DNA of 64,000 nucleotides from JANRKF01 sp964518725 (GTDB lineage Bacteria > Pseudomonadota > Alphaproteobacteria > Rickettsiales > SXRF01): NCBI GenBank assembly GCA_964518725.1, contig CAZFKP010000004.1, positions 1-64,000 on the forward strand, in the 5' to 3' direction. Positions 1 through 6,930 of this stretch are shown one piece after another. Under the pieces are notes generated by a model that had not been told where the DNA came from, made no database searches, and saw nothing but the letters and a program-made list of their open reading frames with translations. The translations under genes were made by a program, and so were the position numbers. Each line of letters starts with the position of its first letter. Position 1 is the first letter of the stretch.

Positions 1-46
1 CCGTGGGGGAGAGGGAGGATAAGTGCCGGGGGAGATGAAGAAGAAA

Positions 47-81
47 CGGGGCAGGTTTTGAGCCTGCCCCGGGGTTGGAGT
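47..81 (-). terminator. Rho-independent terminator of the first cysteine-rich gene
   Basis: On the minus strand a 9-bp perfect GC-rich stem (arms at 63-71 and 47-55, CGGGGCAGG with CCTGCCCCG) closes a 7-base loop and is followed by a T-rich tail (TTTCTTCTTC, just below position 47). It lies 26 bp past the stop codon of the gene at 97-1401, so it most likely ends that transcript. Positions 1-46 show no gene. Confidence 0.8.
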
Positions 82-96
82 GATTTGGCTATGGGA

Positions 97-1401
97 TTAG
101 AACCCGCAGGTAATACGAGCTCTTAGTATTTCAACTTTTCCATGCACTTTAGATATTCCACCACACTGAGAAATCAAAGATCTTAATGTAGGGTTTAATT
201 CTTGTGCTGCCTCAAAGACAGCTCTGGCACCCCCAACAAGACTTGGACAATCACTAATTACCCGACTAACAGTTACACTCCGGCCGTCGTAATAAAATCT
301 GGTAACTTTATCGCCTCTGTTGTCTTCTACATACGCAGCACTAACGTTAAAGCCTGAACACTTGCCACCATCTTCATCGCCACCATCTCCACCGCCGCCG
401 CCATTTTTGACGCATTGTCTTGCGGTGGCGTTCCAGGTGGTGCCGGATGGGCATGGGGTGGCGGTGCATTGGCCGGGGGTGCAGGATTTCACGCCGCTCA
501 CGCTGCAGGTGCAGTTGTTGATAGCGGTGCCGGGCTGGCCGTTGGCGGCCGTGCATGCCACTATATCGCTGCTTGGTGTGCAGCCGCTACCACCACCACC
601 GCCGCCGCCGATACCAATACCAGCGTTCTTACAATCGAAGGCGCTGCCGCACTTCAAGCCGCCAGACCTTAGGGGGTTGCATTCTCCCGTTGCAGGGTGG
701 GAACACACGCTGGGATTAATAACGCAATACGTGGTGGAGCTAAATGCCGTTCCTTGCGGAGCGCAGCCGCTGGTGTTGGGGGGGGTCACGCATTGTCCTT
801 GCGCGTTCCTAACCCACCCATCGGGACAATCTTCAACGGGCATTACACATTGTCCGTTAACAACCACCTTGGGTGGCGTACAGGTGACCGGGGGGATTAT
901 GCAGGTGTTGGTATTCGGATCACGCACTTTCGGCGAGGTGCAAGTGACCGGAGTGGCCACGCAGGGGCTGTCGGTGGTGCCGGTGGTCACGCCGTCGCAA
1001 ACTGTGCTGGTGCGGGTGAACGTACCCGCCTGACCGTTTGATGTGGTGCATCTTTGCGTGATGTTATGCTTGGTGCAGACCGGGCCGGCATCGGCACTGG
1101 CTTTGCACGTATTATACGTGCCGCATTTGCCTTTCAGCGCGCCCTTCAGGCACATGACCTGCGTGTTACAGGCGGAGGTAACAAGGCAGATGGAATCCGA
1201 CCCCGCCACCCTATCGCATCTTGGGGCGGTGGCGGCAGCGGAAGGAGTGATGCATTTCGCGCCCTCAAGCACCTGAGGCGGCACGCAAACCACCGGCGGC
1301 TTAATCCCGTCACGCAATACATCAAGTAGGCCAGCTTTGGCCGGTGCTGTGGCGCTCATACAAAGTGCGATGGCTGCAAAATAAATATAAAGACGTTTCA
1401 T
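97..1401 (-). CDS. Secreted cysteine-rich repeat protein, function unknown
   Basis: 434 aa from the chosen ATG, which has a GGGGG ribosome binding site 6-7 bases upstream; a start 12 bases earlier lacks one. Residues 1-24 form a Sec signal peptide (MKRLYIYF..., ending APAKA). The mature part is built of degenerate cysteine repeats of the type C-x-PP-x-V-x(4)-QC and CP-x-GW-x-N-x(3)-QC, with about 40 cysteines in total, then a polyglycine linker near residue 265 and a Gly/Asp-rich linker near 335. The last 80 or so residues are a non-repeat domain with four cysteines. The cysteine content implies disulfides and an extracytoplasmic location. The next gene, 1520-2386, is a relative with the same repeat style. 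A tandem array of PhoB-type half-sites sits upstream. I recognise no known family. Confidence 0.75.
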   Translation of the reverse strand: MKRLYIYFAAIALCMSATAPAKAGLLDVLRDGIKPPVVCVPPQVLEGAKCITPSAAATAPRCDRVAGSDSICLVTSACNTQVMCLKGALKGKCGTYNTCKASADAGPVCTKHNITQRCTTSNGQAGTFTRTSTVCDGVTTGTTDSPCVATPVTCTSPKVRDPNTNTCIIPPVTCTPPKVVVNGQCVMPVEDCPDGWVRNAQGQCVTPPNTSGCAPQGTAFSSTTYCVINPSVCSHPATGECNPLRSGGLKCGSAFDCKNAGIGIGGGGGGGSGCTPSSDIVACTAANGQPGTAINNCTCSVSGVKSCTPGQCTATPCPSGTTWNATARQCVKNGGGGGDGGDEDGGKCSGFNVSAAYVEDNRGDKVTRFYYDGRSVTVSRVISDCPSLVGGARAVFEAAQELNPTLRSLISQCGGISKVHGKVEILRARITCGF

Positions 1402-1439
1402 AATTTCCCCCAATTATCCCAGATGCGGCTCACACAAAC

Positions 1440-1494
1440 ACTGTAAAGGTAAAATGTGACAATTCCGTGACATTTATATGAAGCTTTTATAACA
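1440..1494 (-). promoter_or_regulatory. PHO-box-like array and -10 upstream of the first cysteine-rich gene
   Basis: Reading the minus strand, four half-sites follow each other at exact 11-bp steps: TGTTAT (1489-1494), CTTCAT (1478-1483), TGTCAC (1467-1472) and TGTCAC (1456-1461). The 18-bp box at 1456-1473 is followed by exactly 10 bp (1446-1455) and then a -10-like TACAGT (1440-1445). This is the geometry of E. coli PhoB promoters, where the box replaces the -35. The regulator's identity is inferred. Confidence 0.6.
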
Positions 1495-1519
1495 ACTCAA
1501 AGAGCAGAGCGAATCCAGG

Positions 1520-2386
1520 CTATCGCCTGAAGACACCCTGAATTTGCTTTGAAGACTCACATTTACCCGTCGCCGCGTTATAGACCCGACCGACCGGGCA
1601 ATCGTTTGGTTTCAACACACACACGCCAAACTCATTCAAATAATAGCCGGTGGGGCAGGAAATCGGCACGCATTTNNNNNNNNNNNNNNNNNNNNNNNNN
1701 NNNNNNNNNNNNNNNNNNNNNNNNNNNNNNNNNNNNNNNNNNNNNNNNNNNNNNNNNNNNNNNNNNNNNNNNNNNTCATTCAAATAATAGCCGGTGGGGC
1801 AGGAAATCGGCACGCATTTGCCGAGCGACTGGTTATAAGTCTGGCCGGTTGGGCAGGTTGGCCCCTTAGGAACGCAGATGCCGGCATCATTTTTAACGTA
1901 GCCATCCTGACAATTCGTTGGCACCACACAAGCACTGGTAGTGCATGTTTCTGATTGTCCAGTACAAACCGTGCAGGTTTTAGTCTGGGTGCCACCATTG
2001 CCACACGCGATTGTTTTTTTGGTTGTTTGGCAGGAACCGCCGTCATCAATACCGTGCGCCGCTTGCTGGCAGACAGACACAGAAACACATTGCCCCTTCT
2101 TTTTACCTTCCATACAAGTCACATTCGGGCTGTAACAAGGCGGAATGGGCGGATTGATTACACACAAACCGTTTACCCTGCCAGCGGGGGCGACGCACCC
2201 GGGGTCGCTGGTGCTCTTACAAGTAAGAGTAACAGGATCCAGCACCATCGGTGGTGGGCAGGTTGGCACCGTTCCCGGGCTGGTGGTCTTCGCCCCGAAA
2301 GTCGCCATGGGATCCACGACGGCTGCGGACGCGGCTGTCGCAAATAAAGCAGCTACAACCATTGATAAAACAAATATCTTTTTCAT
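1520..2386 (-). CDS. Secreted cysteine-rich repeat protein interrupted by an assembly gap
   Basis: About 288 codons, 100 bases of which are N. The ATG at 2386 has a GGGGG ribosome binding site 7 bases upstream and starts a typical Sec signal peptide (MKKIFVLSMVVAALFATAASA). The mature protein repeats the unit CP-x-G-x-x-Y-N-x(4)-KC/VC, four or more times, after an N-terminal part with C-x(4)-C spacing. It is related in composition and repeat style to 97-1401, so the pair probably arose by duplication. The true number of repeats is unknown because the gap falls between two copies of the same 44 bp. It has the best PHO-box-like promoter in the window. Function unknown; likely a disulfide-rich surface or secreted protein. 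Confidence 0.75.
   Translation of the reverse strand: MKKIFVLSMVVAALFATAASAAVVDPMATFGAKTTSPGTVPTCPPPMVLDPVTLTCKSTSDPGCVAPAGRVNGLCVINPPIPPCYSPNVTCMEGKKKGQCVSVSVCQQAAHGIDDGGSCQTTKKTIACGNGGTQTKTCTVCTGQSETCTTSACVVPTNCQDGYVKNDAGICVPKGPTCPTGQTYNQSLGKCVPISCPTGYYLNXXXXXXXXXXXXXXXXXXXXXXXXXXXXXXXXXXKCVPISCPTGYYLNEFGVCVLKPNDCPVGRVYNAATGKCESSKQIQGVFRR
1676..1775. other. 100-base N gap between contigs
   Basis: Exactly 100 N, the usual scaffolding placeholder. The 44 bases on its left (1632-1675) are identical to the 44 bases on its right (1776-1819). The real sequence is therefore either a longer tandem repeat inside the cysteine-rich gene or a simple 44-base contig overlap that was never merged. Confidence 0.95.
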
Positions 2387-2522
2387 AATAACCCCCGTTA
2401 TTTTTAGTGTCGGCACGACATCGCCACGCCGCATAGAAAAATAAATCTATATTAGTACTATATGGTGTATATATTAATATATAGTTACACAATAGACTGC
2501 TGAATAATAATTGATTTTAATT

Positions 2523-2556
2523 ATTATAGCGGAAGAATATGTCAATTTGATGACGG
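2523..2556 (-). promoter_or_regulatory. PHO-box-like promoter of the second cysteine-rich gene
   Basis: On the minus strand CCGTCATCAAATTGACAT (2539-2556) matches the PHO-box consensus CTGTCATAAAACTGTCAT at 14 of 18 positions. It is followed by exactly 10 bp and then a perfect TATAAT (2523-2528). There is no separate -35, as expected for an activator-dependent PhoB-type promoter. The predicted transcript would have an AT-rich leader of about 130 bases before the start at 2386. Confidence 0.65.
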
Positions 2557-2593
2557 TTTGGTGCTTTTCAAGGATTGGCGCAGCGGTGGGGGA

Positions 2594-3673
2594 CTACCAG
2601 CTCTCGGTCGGCCAACGGTAATCATGGGAGAATGGTTGCCCCAACGCAGCCTCAACCACATAGCTGGCAATCAGCCGCTCATTATAATGCGTGTGGGCTT
2701 TTTCCCACCCGGCACGCGCAACCGCCTTACGGGTATCGTCGTGCTGCTTATAATAGCGCACCTTATCAAGCAGCTCTTCCTTGGAATCGAAATAAACCGC
2801 ATCGACATTCTCAACAAACAGCTCTTCGAGTCGATGGTCGCGAGTGATGAAGGTCAGCAACCCACTGCCCATATAGTGGGAAATCCGGTCGGACGAATAG
2901 AGGTAGAGATTTTCATCCGCCGCTTTTTCATAACAGCCGCGCGTCCATATCTGGCTGATATTGATACCCATCCGGGCATTGGCAATCGCCTCGAAATAAC
3001 GCGCGTCATATAAAAGCGGCTTGCCGTTCATGCCGTAGTAATCAATATCAATACCATTGGCTTCAAGATAAAGCGGGTAATCAATTCGGCGATCCCCTTC
3101 CACCGAGCCACGGACAGCGCGCAGCGCCCAGAACACGTCGTGCGGCTGATCGGAACGCTCAAAACATTTCGGCCACTCCATTGAAGAATCGACGATGTTC
3201 GGAATATAGGACACGCGCTTGCCGGCACGGGAGAATTTCTTAAGCCCCTCCCCCGCCGTGGTAATGAAGGTTGCATCGACCGCATCGAGCTTAGCGGTGA
3301 TATTGGCAACGTTGTGCTGGTTGAAGATGATATCGACATTGAACTGGGCGATTTTCACCTTCGGCAACAACGCGCGTGCATCAAACAGCGCCTGCAGCGG
3401 CAATAGATCCGCATGCACAAGCACGATCAACTCCGGCTTGAAATTCCGGCACACATCAAGAAAGACGCGGCCAACATGTTTTGCCTTGTGCGCCTTTGTG
3501 CCATAGATACCCGGCGTAGCGAACTGGCTGATGGAATAGGGCTGGTCACGGTCGCTGAGAAAATAGACATGGTGGCCTGAGCGGATAAGACCGTTTGCAA
3601 GCTTCGGCGCCTGATCATAATAACGCCCGCCGCGATGCCTGAAATTTCCGTTCCCTACCAGCAAAATTCTCAT
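2594..3673 (-). CDS. Glycosyltransferase, CgeB-like / GT-B fold
   Basis: 359 aa. The N-terminus (MRILLVGNGNFRHRGGRYYD) is a Rossmann-type nucleotide fold with a glycine-rich turn. The C-terminal part (HYMGSGLLTFITRDHRLEELF and the following YFDSKEEL) has the layout of the C-terminal domain of spore-protein CgeB-type and GT1/GT4-type glycosyltransferases, where a nucleotide-sugar is bound. It probably adds a sugar to a surface glycan. The start overlaps the stop of the upstream glycosyltransferase by 4 bp (ATGA), so the two are translationally coupled. The acceptor and donor cannot be told from sequence. Confidence 0.75.
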   Translation of the reverse strand: MRILLVGNGNFRHRGGRYYDQAPKLANGLIRSGHHVYFLSDRDQPYSISQFATPGIYGTKAHKAKHVGRVFLDVCRNFKPELIVLVHADLLPLQALFDARALLPKVKIAQFNVDIIFNQHNVANITAKLDAVDATFITTAGEGLKKFSRAGKRVSYIPNIVDSSMEWPKCFERSDQPHDVFWALRAVRGSVEGDRRIDYPLYLEANGIDIDYYGMNGKPLLYDARYFEAIANARMGINISQIWTRGCYEKAADENLYLYSSDRISHYMGSGLLTFITRDHRLEELFVENVDAVYFDSKEELLDKVRYYKQHDDTRKAVARAGWEKAHTHYNERLIASYVVEAALGQPFSHDYRWPTESW

Positions 3674-4527
3674 GTCAACCTGCCCACCCCCTGCTCGAAT
3701 GCAGTCATGCCGCGCATGTAAGCAAGCACACCCCGCAATTCATAAAAGTTTTGAGTGGCGCGGCGCAGATCGCAAAACAACAGCGCCTTGGCAATTCGGA
3801 ATACGGAAGTGGTGAGTTTAGTAATGCATTTCTTGGCGTACAACACACCGGAAAAATGCTTGCGGTAGTAATAGGCCTTCGACCACGCCGCATGCCATGA
3901 TTTGATTTTGATGACCCGCAGACTTGGCGGGCTTGAGCTTCCCGCCTCGTGCCGCGCCTCTGCGTCACATGCAATGGCCAAACGGTAGCCCGCATCATGG
4001 AAGCGTTTACATAAATCGGTTTCCTCGTAAAACAGGAAAATATTTTCATCAAACATCCCTACCCTCTGCAACGCCTCCATCCGAATCAGCATCAGCGCGC
4101 CGACAATCCACTCCACCGTCGCCAGCCCCTCTGCGTCCGGCTGGTAGCGCTTGCTGTAGGATTTGTTACCTGCCGCATCGACTGAAAACATGTTGGCGCC
4201 AAGCATGCCGATTTCGGGATGACGCACCATCACATCAAGCATCCGTGCAACCGCCCCCGGTGAAAACACCACATCGGGATTCACCAGCAACACATAGGGT
4301 GTTTGCACCTCACGGAACCCCAGGTTAGCACCGCGCCCATAGCCAACGTTGTCGCTACGGATAACACGCACGCGCGCAAAGGATGACGCTTTCGCAACCG
4401 TGTCGTCCGTGCTGCCATTATCGACCACCAGCACCGCAGCGTCGGTATCGAGTGAAGTAAGCATGGCAGGAATCACCGCACTACTATTATGTGTCACGGT
4501 GACGATGGTAAGGGCGCCAAAACTCAT
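3670..4527 (-). CDS. Family 2 glycosyltransferase, rhamnosyltransferase-like
   Basis: 285 aa. The N-terminal GT-A fold shows TIVTVTHNSS near residues 7-16, VLVVDNGSTDDT near 33-44 and a DxD-like LVNPDVVFSPG near 80-90. The segment IFLFYEETDLCKR near 165 is the ED motif typical of WbbL/RfbF-type rhamnosyltransferases. The C-terminal 90 residues are basic with hydrophobic stretches and may sit on the membrane. It is first in a two-gene unit with the CgeB-like transferase. It probably builds a surface polysaccharide or lipopolysaccharide side chain. Confidence 0.85.
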   Translation of the reverse strand: MSFGALTIVTVTHNSSAVIPAMLTSLDTDAAVLVVDNGSTDDTVAKASSFARVRVIRSDNVGYGRGANLGFREVQTPYVLLVNPDVVFSPGAVARMLDVMVRHPEIGMLGANMFSVDAAGNKSYSKRYQPDAEGLATVEWIVGALMLIRMEALQRVGMFDENIFLFYEETDLCKRFHDAGYRLAIACDAEARHEAGSSSPPSLRVIKIKSWHAAWSKAYYYRKHFSGVLYAKKCITKLTTSVFRIAKALLFCDLRRATQNFYELRGVLAYMRGMTAFEQGVGRLT

Positions 4528-4601
4528 TGCTTGCCAAAATCATTACGTTTAATACTATCGCCACGCACCATGCCATTATTTAACATATCGCGCAAGTTAC
4601 C

Positions 4602-5345
4602 ATGATAACCTTCAATTTCCAGAACGCACAGTTCGATTACGAACCCTACCCGATTTGTTATATCCCGAATTTTATCGACGCAGACATATACACGGCACTG
4701 CAGGAATCCTATCCCCCGATCGAATTATTCCGCTTCATCAAGGGGCTTGGCGCGAAATACTCCCTCGCTGAAATGAACCACGCGAACCTCTATTACGATT
4801 ACCTTAAGAAACATGAGGCATGGCGCGAGTTCTACCACACCATCAAAAGCAAGCCGTTCGTGCAGCAGGTGTTCTCGTTCCTGCGCGACCATGAGATCGA
4901 CCTTAATGTGCGCCGCTTCATCTACACCGGCAATGTCGGCAGGAAACGGCGCGGACCTATCTGGCGGATTGCCAACAAACGCATGCTCCGCAGCCGGTTT
5001 GAATATTCGGTCATGCGTGCCGACGGCGGCCATATCCTGCCGCATACCGACAAATCGGAAAAGCTGGTGACGCTCGTGCTTTCCTTCATTGGCGACAATG
5101 AATGGAAAGAAGAATGGGGCGGCGGCACCGATGTACTCACCACCAAGAAAAAAGAACATATTTTCTGCCTCGAAGGCCAGCGACCGTTCGAGGAGGTAAA
5201 ACGCCTGAAATCTTTCCCCTTCGTGCCGAACCAGGCGGTGCTGTTCATCAAAACCTACAACTCGTGGCATTCAGTTATGCCGATGACCGGCCCGCACGAA
5301 GCCTTGCGGAAAACCGTCACGATCAACATCGAGAATATCACATGA
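4602..5345 (+). CDS. 2-oxoglutarate/Fe(II) oxygenase-like protein
   Basis: 247 aa. The pair HTDKSEK (HxD, near residue 148) and the distal WHSVMPM (near 225), followed by an arginine about 12 residues later, matches the Fe-binding HxD...H triad and the 2-oxoglutarate arginine of prolyl-4-hydroxylase-like oxygenases. Such enzymes occur in glycan clusters, where they hydroxylate sugars or proteins. It is the first gene of a plus-strand pair: its TGA overlaps the ATG of the FkbM methyltransferase. Divergent from the glycosyltransferase pair, with a 74-bp intergenic region that can hold both promoters. Substrate unknown. Confidence 0.65.
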   Translation: MITFNFQNAQFDYEPYPICYIPNFIDADIYTALQESYPPIELFRFIKGLGAKYSLAEMNHANLYYDYLKKHEAWREFYHTIKSKPFVQQVFSFLRDHEIDLNVRRFIYTGNVGRKRRGPIWRIANKRMLRSRFEYSVMRADGGHILPHTDKSEKLVTLVLSFIGDNEWKEEWGGGTDVLTTKKKEHIFCLEGQRPFEEVKRLKSFPFVPNQAVLFIKTYNSWHSVMPMTGPHEALRKTVTINIENIT

Positions 5346-6181
5346 TCCGCGCTACCTTCACACGCGGACAGCGGAAATCGCGCATCGCCAAAATGCTGCT
5401 TAAATGGTCGTTCGCGCTCAGAAAGCTGGCCACCTACCGCATGACAGTTAAAAACAACGGCACGGATTATTATTTCCATCCCACCAACCGCACCGAATAT
5501 TACCGCTGCGTCACCTTCTTTACCAAGGAAGAAGGGACGCTGGCGTGGCTTGATAATTTCCTTCAGGAAGGCGACGTGCTGTTCGACATCGGCGCCAATA
5601 TCGGACTGTACTCGCTCTATGCCGGCAAGCTCGGGCGGAGCATCAAAACCTACGCGTTCGAGCCGCACAAATTCACCTTCGTGAACCTGATGGAAAACAT
5701 TTCCGCCAACAATTTGCTGGATTGTATCTTCCCGATTTCGGTGCCGCTCAGCGACACCAGCGACGTCAGCACCATGAACTATGCCTATTTCGATTCCGGC
5801 TCGTCAATGTCGCAACTCGGTCACACCATGCATCCGGAAAAAGGCGAGTTCACGCCGAAGCTTCAGGAAATCGTCTACTCTGTCACGCTCGATGAGCTGG
5901 TGTGGAAACGGGCGGTGCCGCTGCCGAACCATGTGAAGATCGATGTTGATGGCAATGAACTGAAAATCCTGAAAGGCATGTCGAAGCTACTGGCTTCCTC
6001 CGGCAAACCTAAAAGCATCCAGGTGGAAATCAATCCCGGCCAGAAAGCCGACGTGATCCTGTTCCTCGGCCAGTTCGGATACAAGCTCGACCATGTGCAT
6101 TATACGGCAAGCGGCAATCTTGAAATTGCACGCGGCAAACGCCCCGATGACGTAACGCACAACGCGGTGTTCGCGGTTTAG
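5342..6181 (+). CDS. FkbM family methyltransferase
   Basis: 279 aa from the ATG that overlaps the previous stop (ATGA). The SAM-binding motif I is visible as DVLFDIGANIGLYSLYAG near residue 80, followed by an acidic loop (AFEPHKFTFVNL) near 105 and KIDVDGNELKILKG near 200, which is the signature of FkbM-type O-methyltransferases. The basic N-terminal 35 residues resemble a membrane-associated helix. FkbM proteins methylate sugar hydroxyls in surface polysaccharides, which fits the glycan neighbours. A longer reading frame upstream only overlaps the oxygenase gene. Confidence 0.85.
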   Translation: MIRATFTRGQRKSRIAKMLLKWSFALRKLATYRMTVKNNGTDYYFHPTNRTEYYRCVTFFTKEEGTLAWLDNFLQEGDVLFDIGANIGLYSLYAGKLGRSIKTYAFEPHKFTFVNLMENISANNLLDCIFPISVPLSDTSDVSTMNYAYFDSGSSMSQLGHTMHPEKGEFTPKLQEIVYSVTLDELVWKRAVPLPNHVKIDVDGNELKILKGMSKLLASSGKPKSIQVEINPGQKADVILFLGQFGYKLDHVHYTASGNLEIARGKRPDDVTHNAVFAV

Positions 6182-6185
6182 CTGT

Positions 6186-6926
6186 TCAGGATAATTTTTT
6201 CTTTGCCGTATCGGCAAGAGCAAACACATCCGCTTCCTTGCAGTAATTTGCCCCGGCGAACTCAGCAAACCACTCTTGTGCATATTCCGTATCGGCAAAC
6301 TCGGGGTAAAACGGCCCGCCGATCGTGTAGTGGATAAGCGCGGGCTTGGAAACCGGCGCTTCGTGCGTATCGTTATAGGCCGCGAGATAATTCCATTCGA
6401 GCGGCAGTGCGCCGATCAGCATATCATCGCCCAGCCATTTAAACTGGTGCAGTTCGAGCCCGCTCGCCGTGTTGACATAGTCCGGTGTCAGCGCCTTGCA
6501 TTTGGCGTTATTGAACAGGATAACGCTCGACCAGTTTTTCTTTTCATACGAAGTTTGCACCGCACCCATGAACTTTTTCTTTTCCGACGGCGCGTGGTCA
6601 TGCTGCACGCACATCACCGAATACTTATCATCACGCAACGCCCACAGCTTGGCAATGTCATCAAGCAGGATGATGTCATTATCCATGAAAATCGACCAAC
6701 CCTCATAGCTTGAAAGGTACGGCGTCAGGAATCGTGAGAATGAAAATTCAGTCGATTGCAGGCTGTTCGCCTCGCGGTGAAAGATGCCTTTGATGTTGGT
6801 CAGATTGATCGGGCACACCGTCACAGGCACCGAGCTGCGCTGAGTGATGGAGTGCACCAGCGTCTGGAACGCTACCGGGATACGGTTGTCATAACCAACA
6901 AAGATACGAATCATTTCTGCGGACAT
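6186..6926 (-). CDS. Glycosyltransferase, GT8-like
   Basis: 246 aa. IRIFVGYDNRIP at the N-terminus and WSIFMDNDIILLDD near residue 82 provide the nucleotide-sugar fold and a DxD-type metal-binding motif. HYTIGGPF near 205 resembles the C-terminal H-x-x-G motif of GT8 enzymes. A GGAG site 11 bases before the ATG at 6926 supports that start; MIRIF four codons later is possible. It is followed on the same strand side by the large capsule-type gene 4 bp away, so 8715 to 6186 behaves as one unit. It likely transfers a hexose or HexNAc to a surface glycan. Confidence 0.75.
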   Translation of the reverse strand: MSAEMIRIFVGYDNRIPVAFQTLVHSITQRSSVPVTVCPINLTNIKGIFHREANSLQSTEFSFSRFLTPYLSSYEGWSIFMDNDIILLDDIAKLWALRDDKYSVMCVQHDHAPSEKKKFMGAVQTSYEKKNWSSVILFNNAKCKALTPDYVNTASGLELHQFKWLGDDMLIGALPLEWNYLAAYNDTHEAPVSKPALIHYTIGGPFYPEFADTEYAQEWFAEFAGANYCKEADVFALADTAKKKLS

Positions 6927-6930
6927 TGTG

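Noticed and set aside
320..1033. Proline-rich open frame of 237 codons on the plus strand inside 97-1401
   Set aside because: It is antisense to the cysteine-rich gene, has no ribosome binding site and reflects the skewed codon use of repeats.
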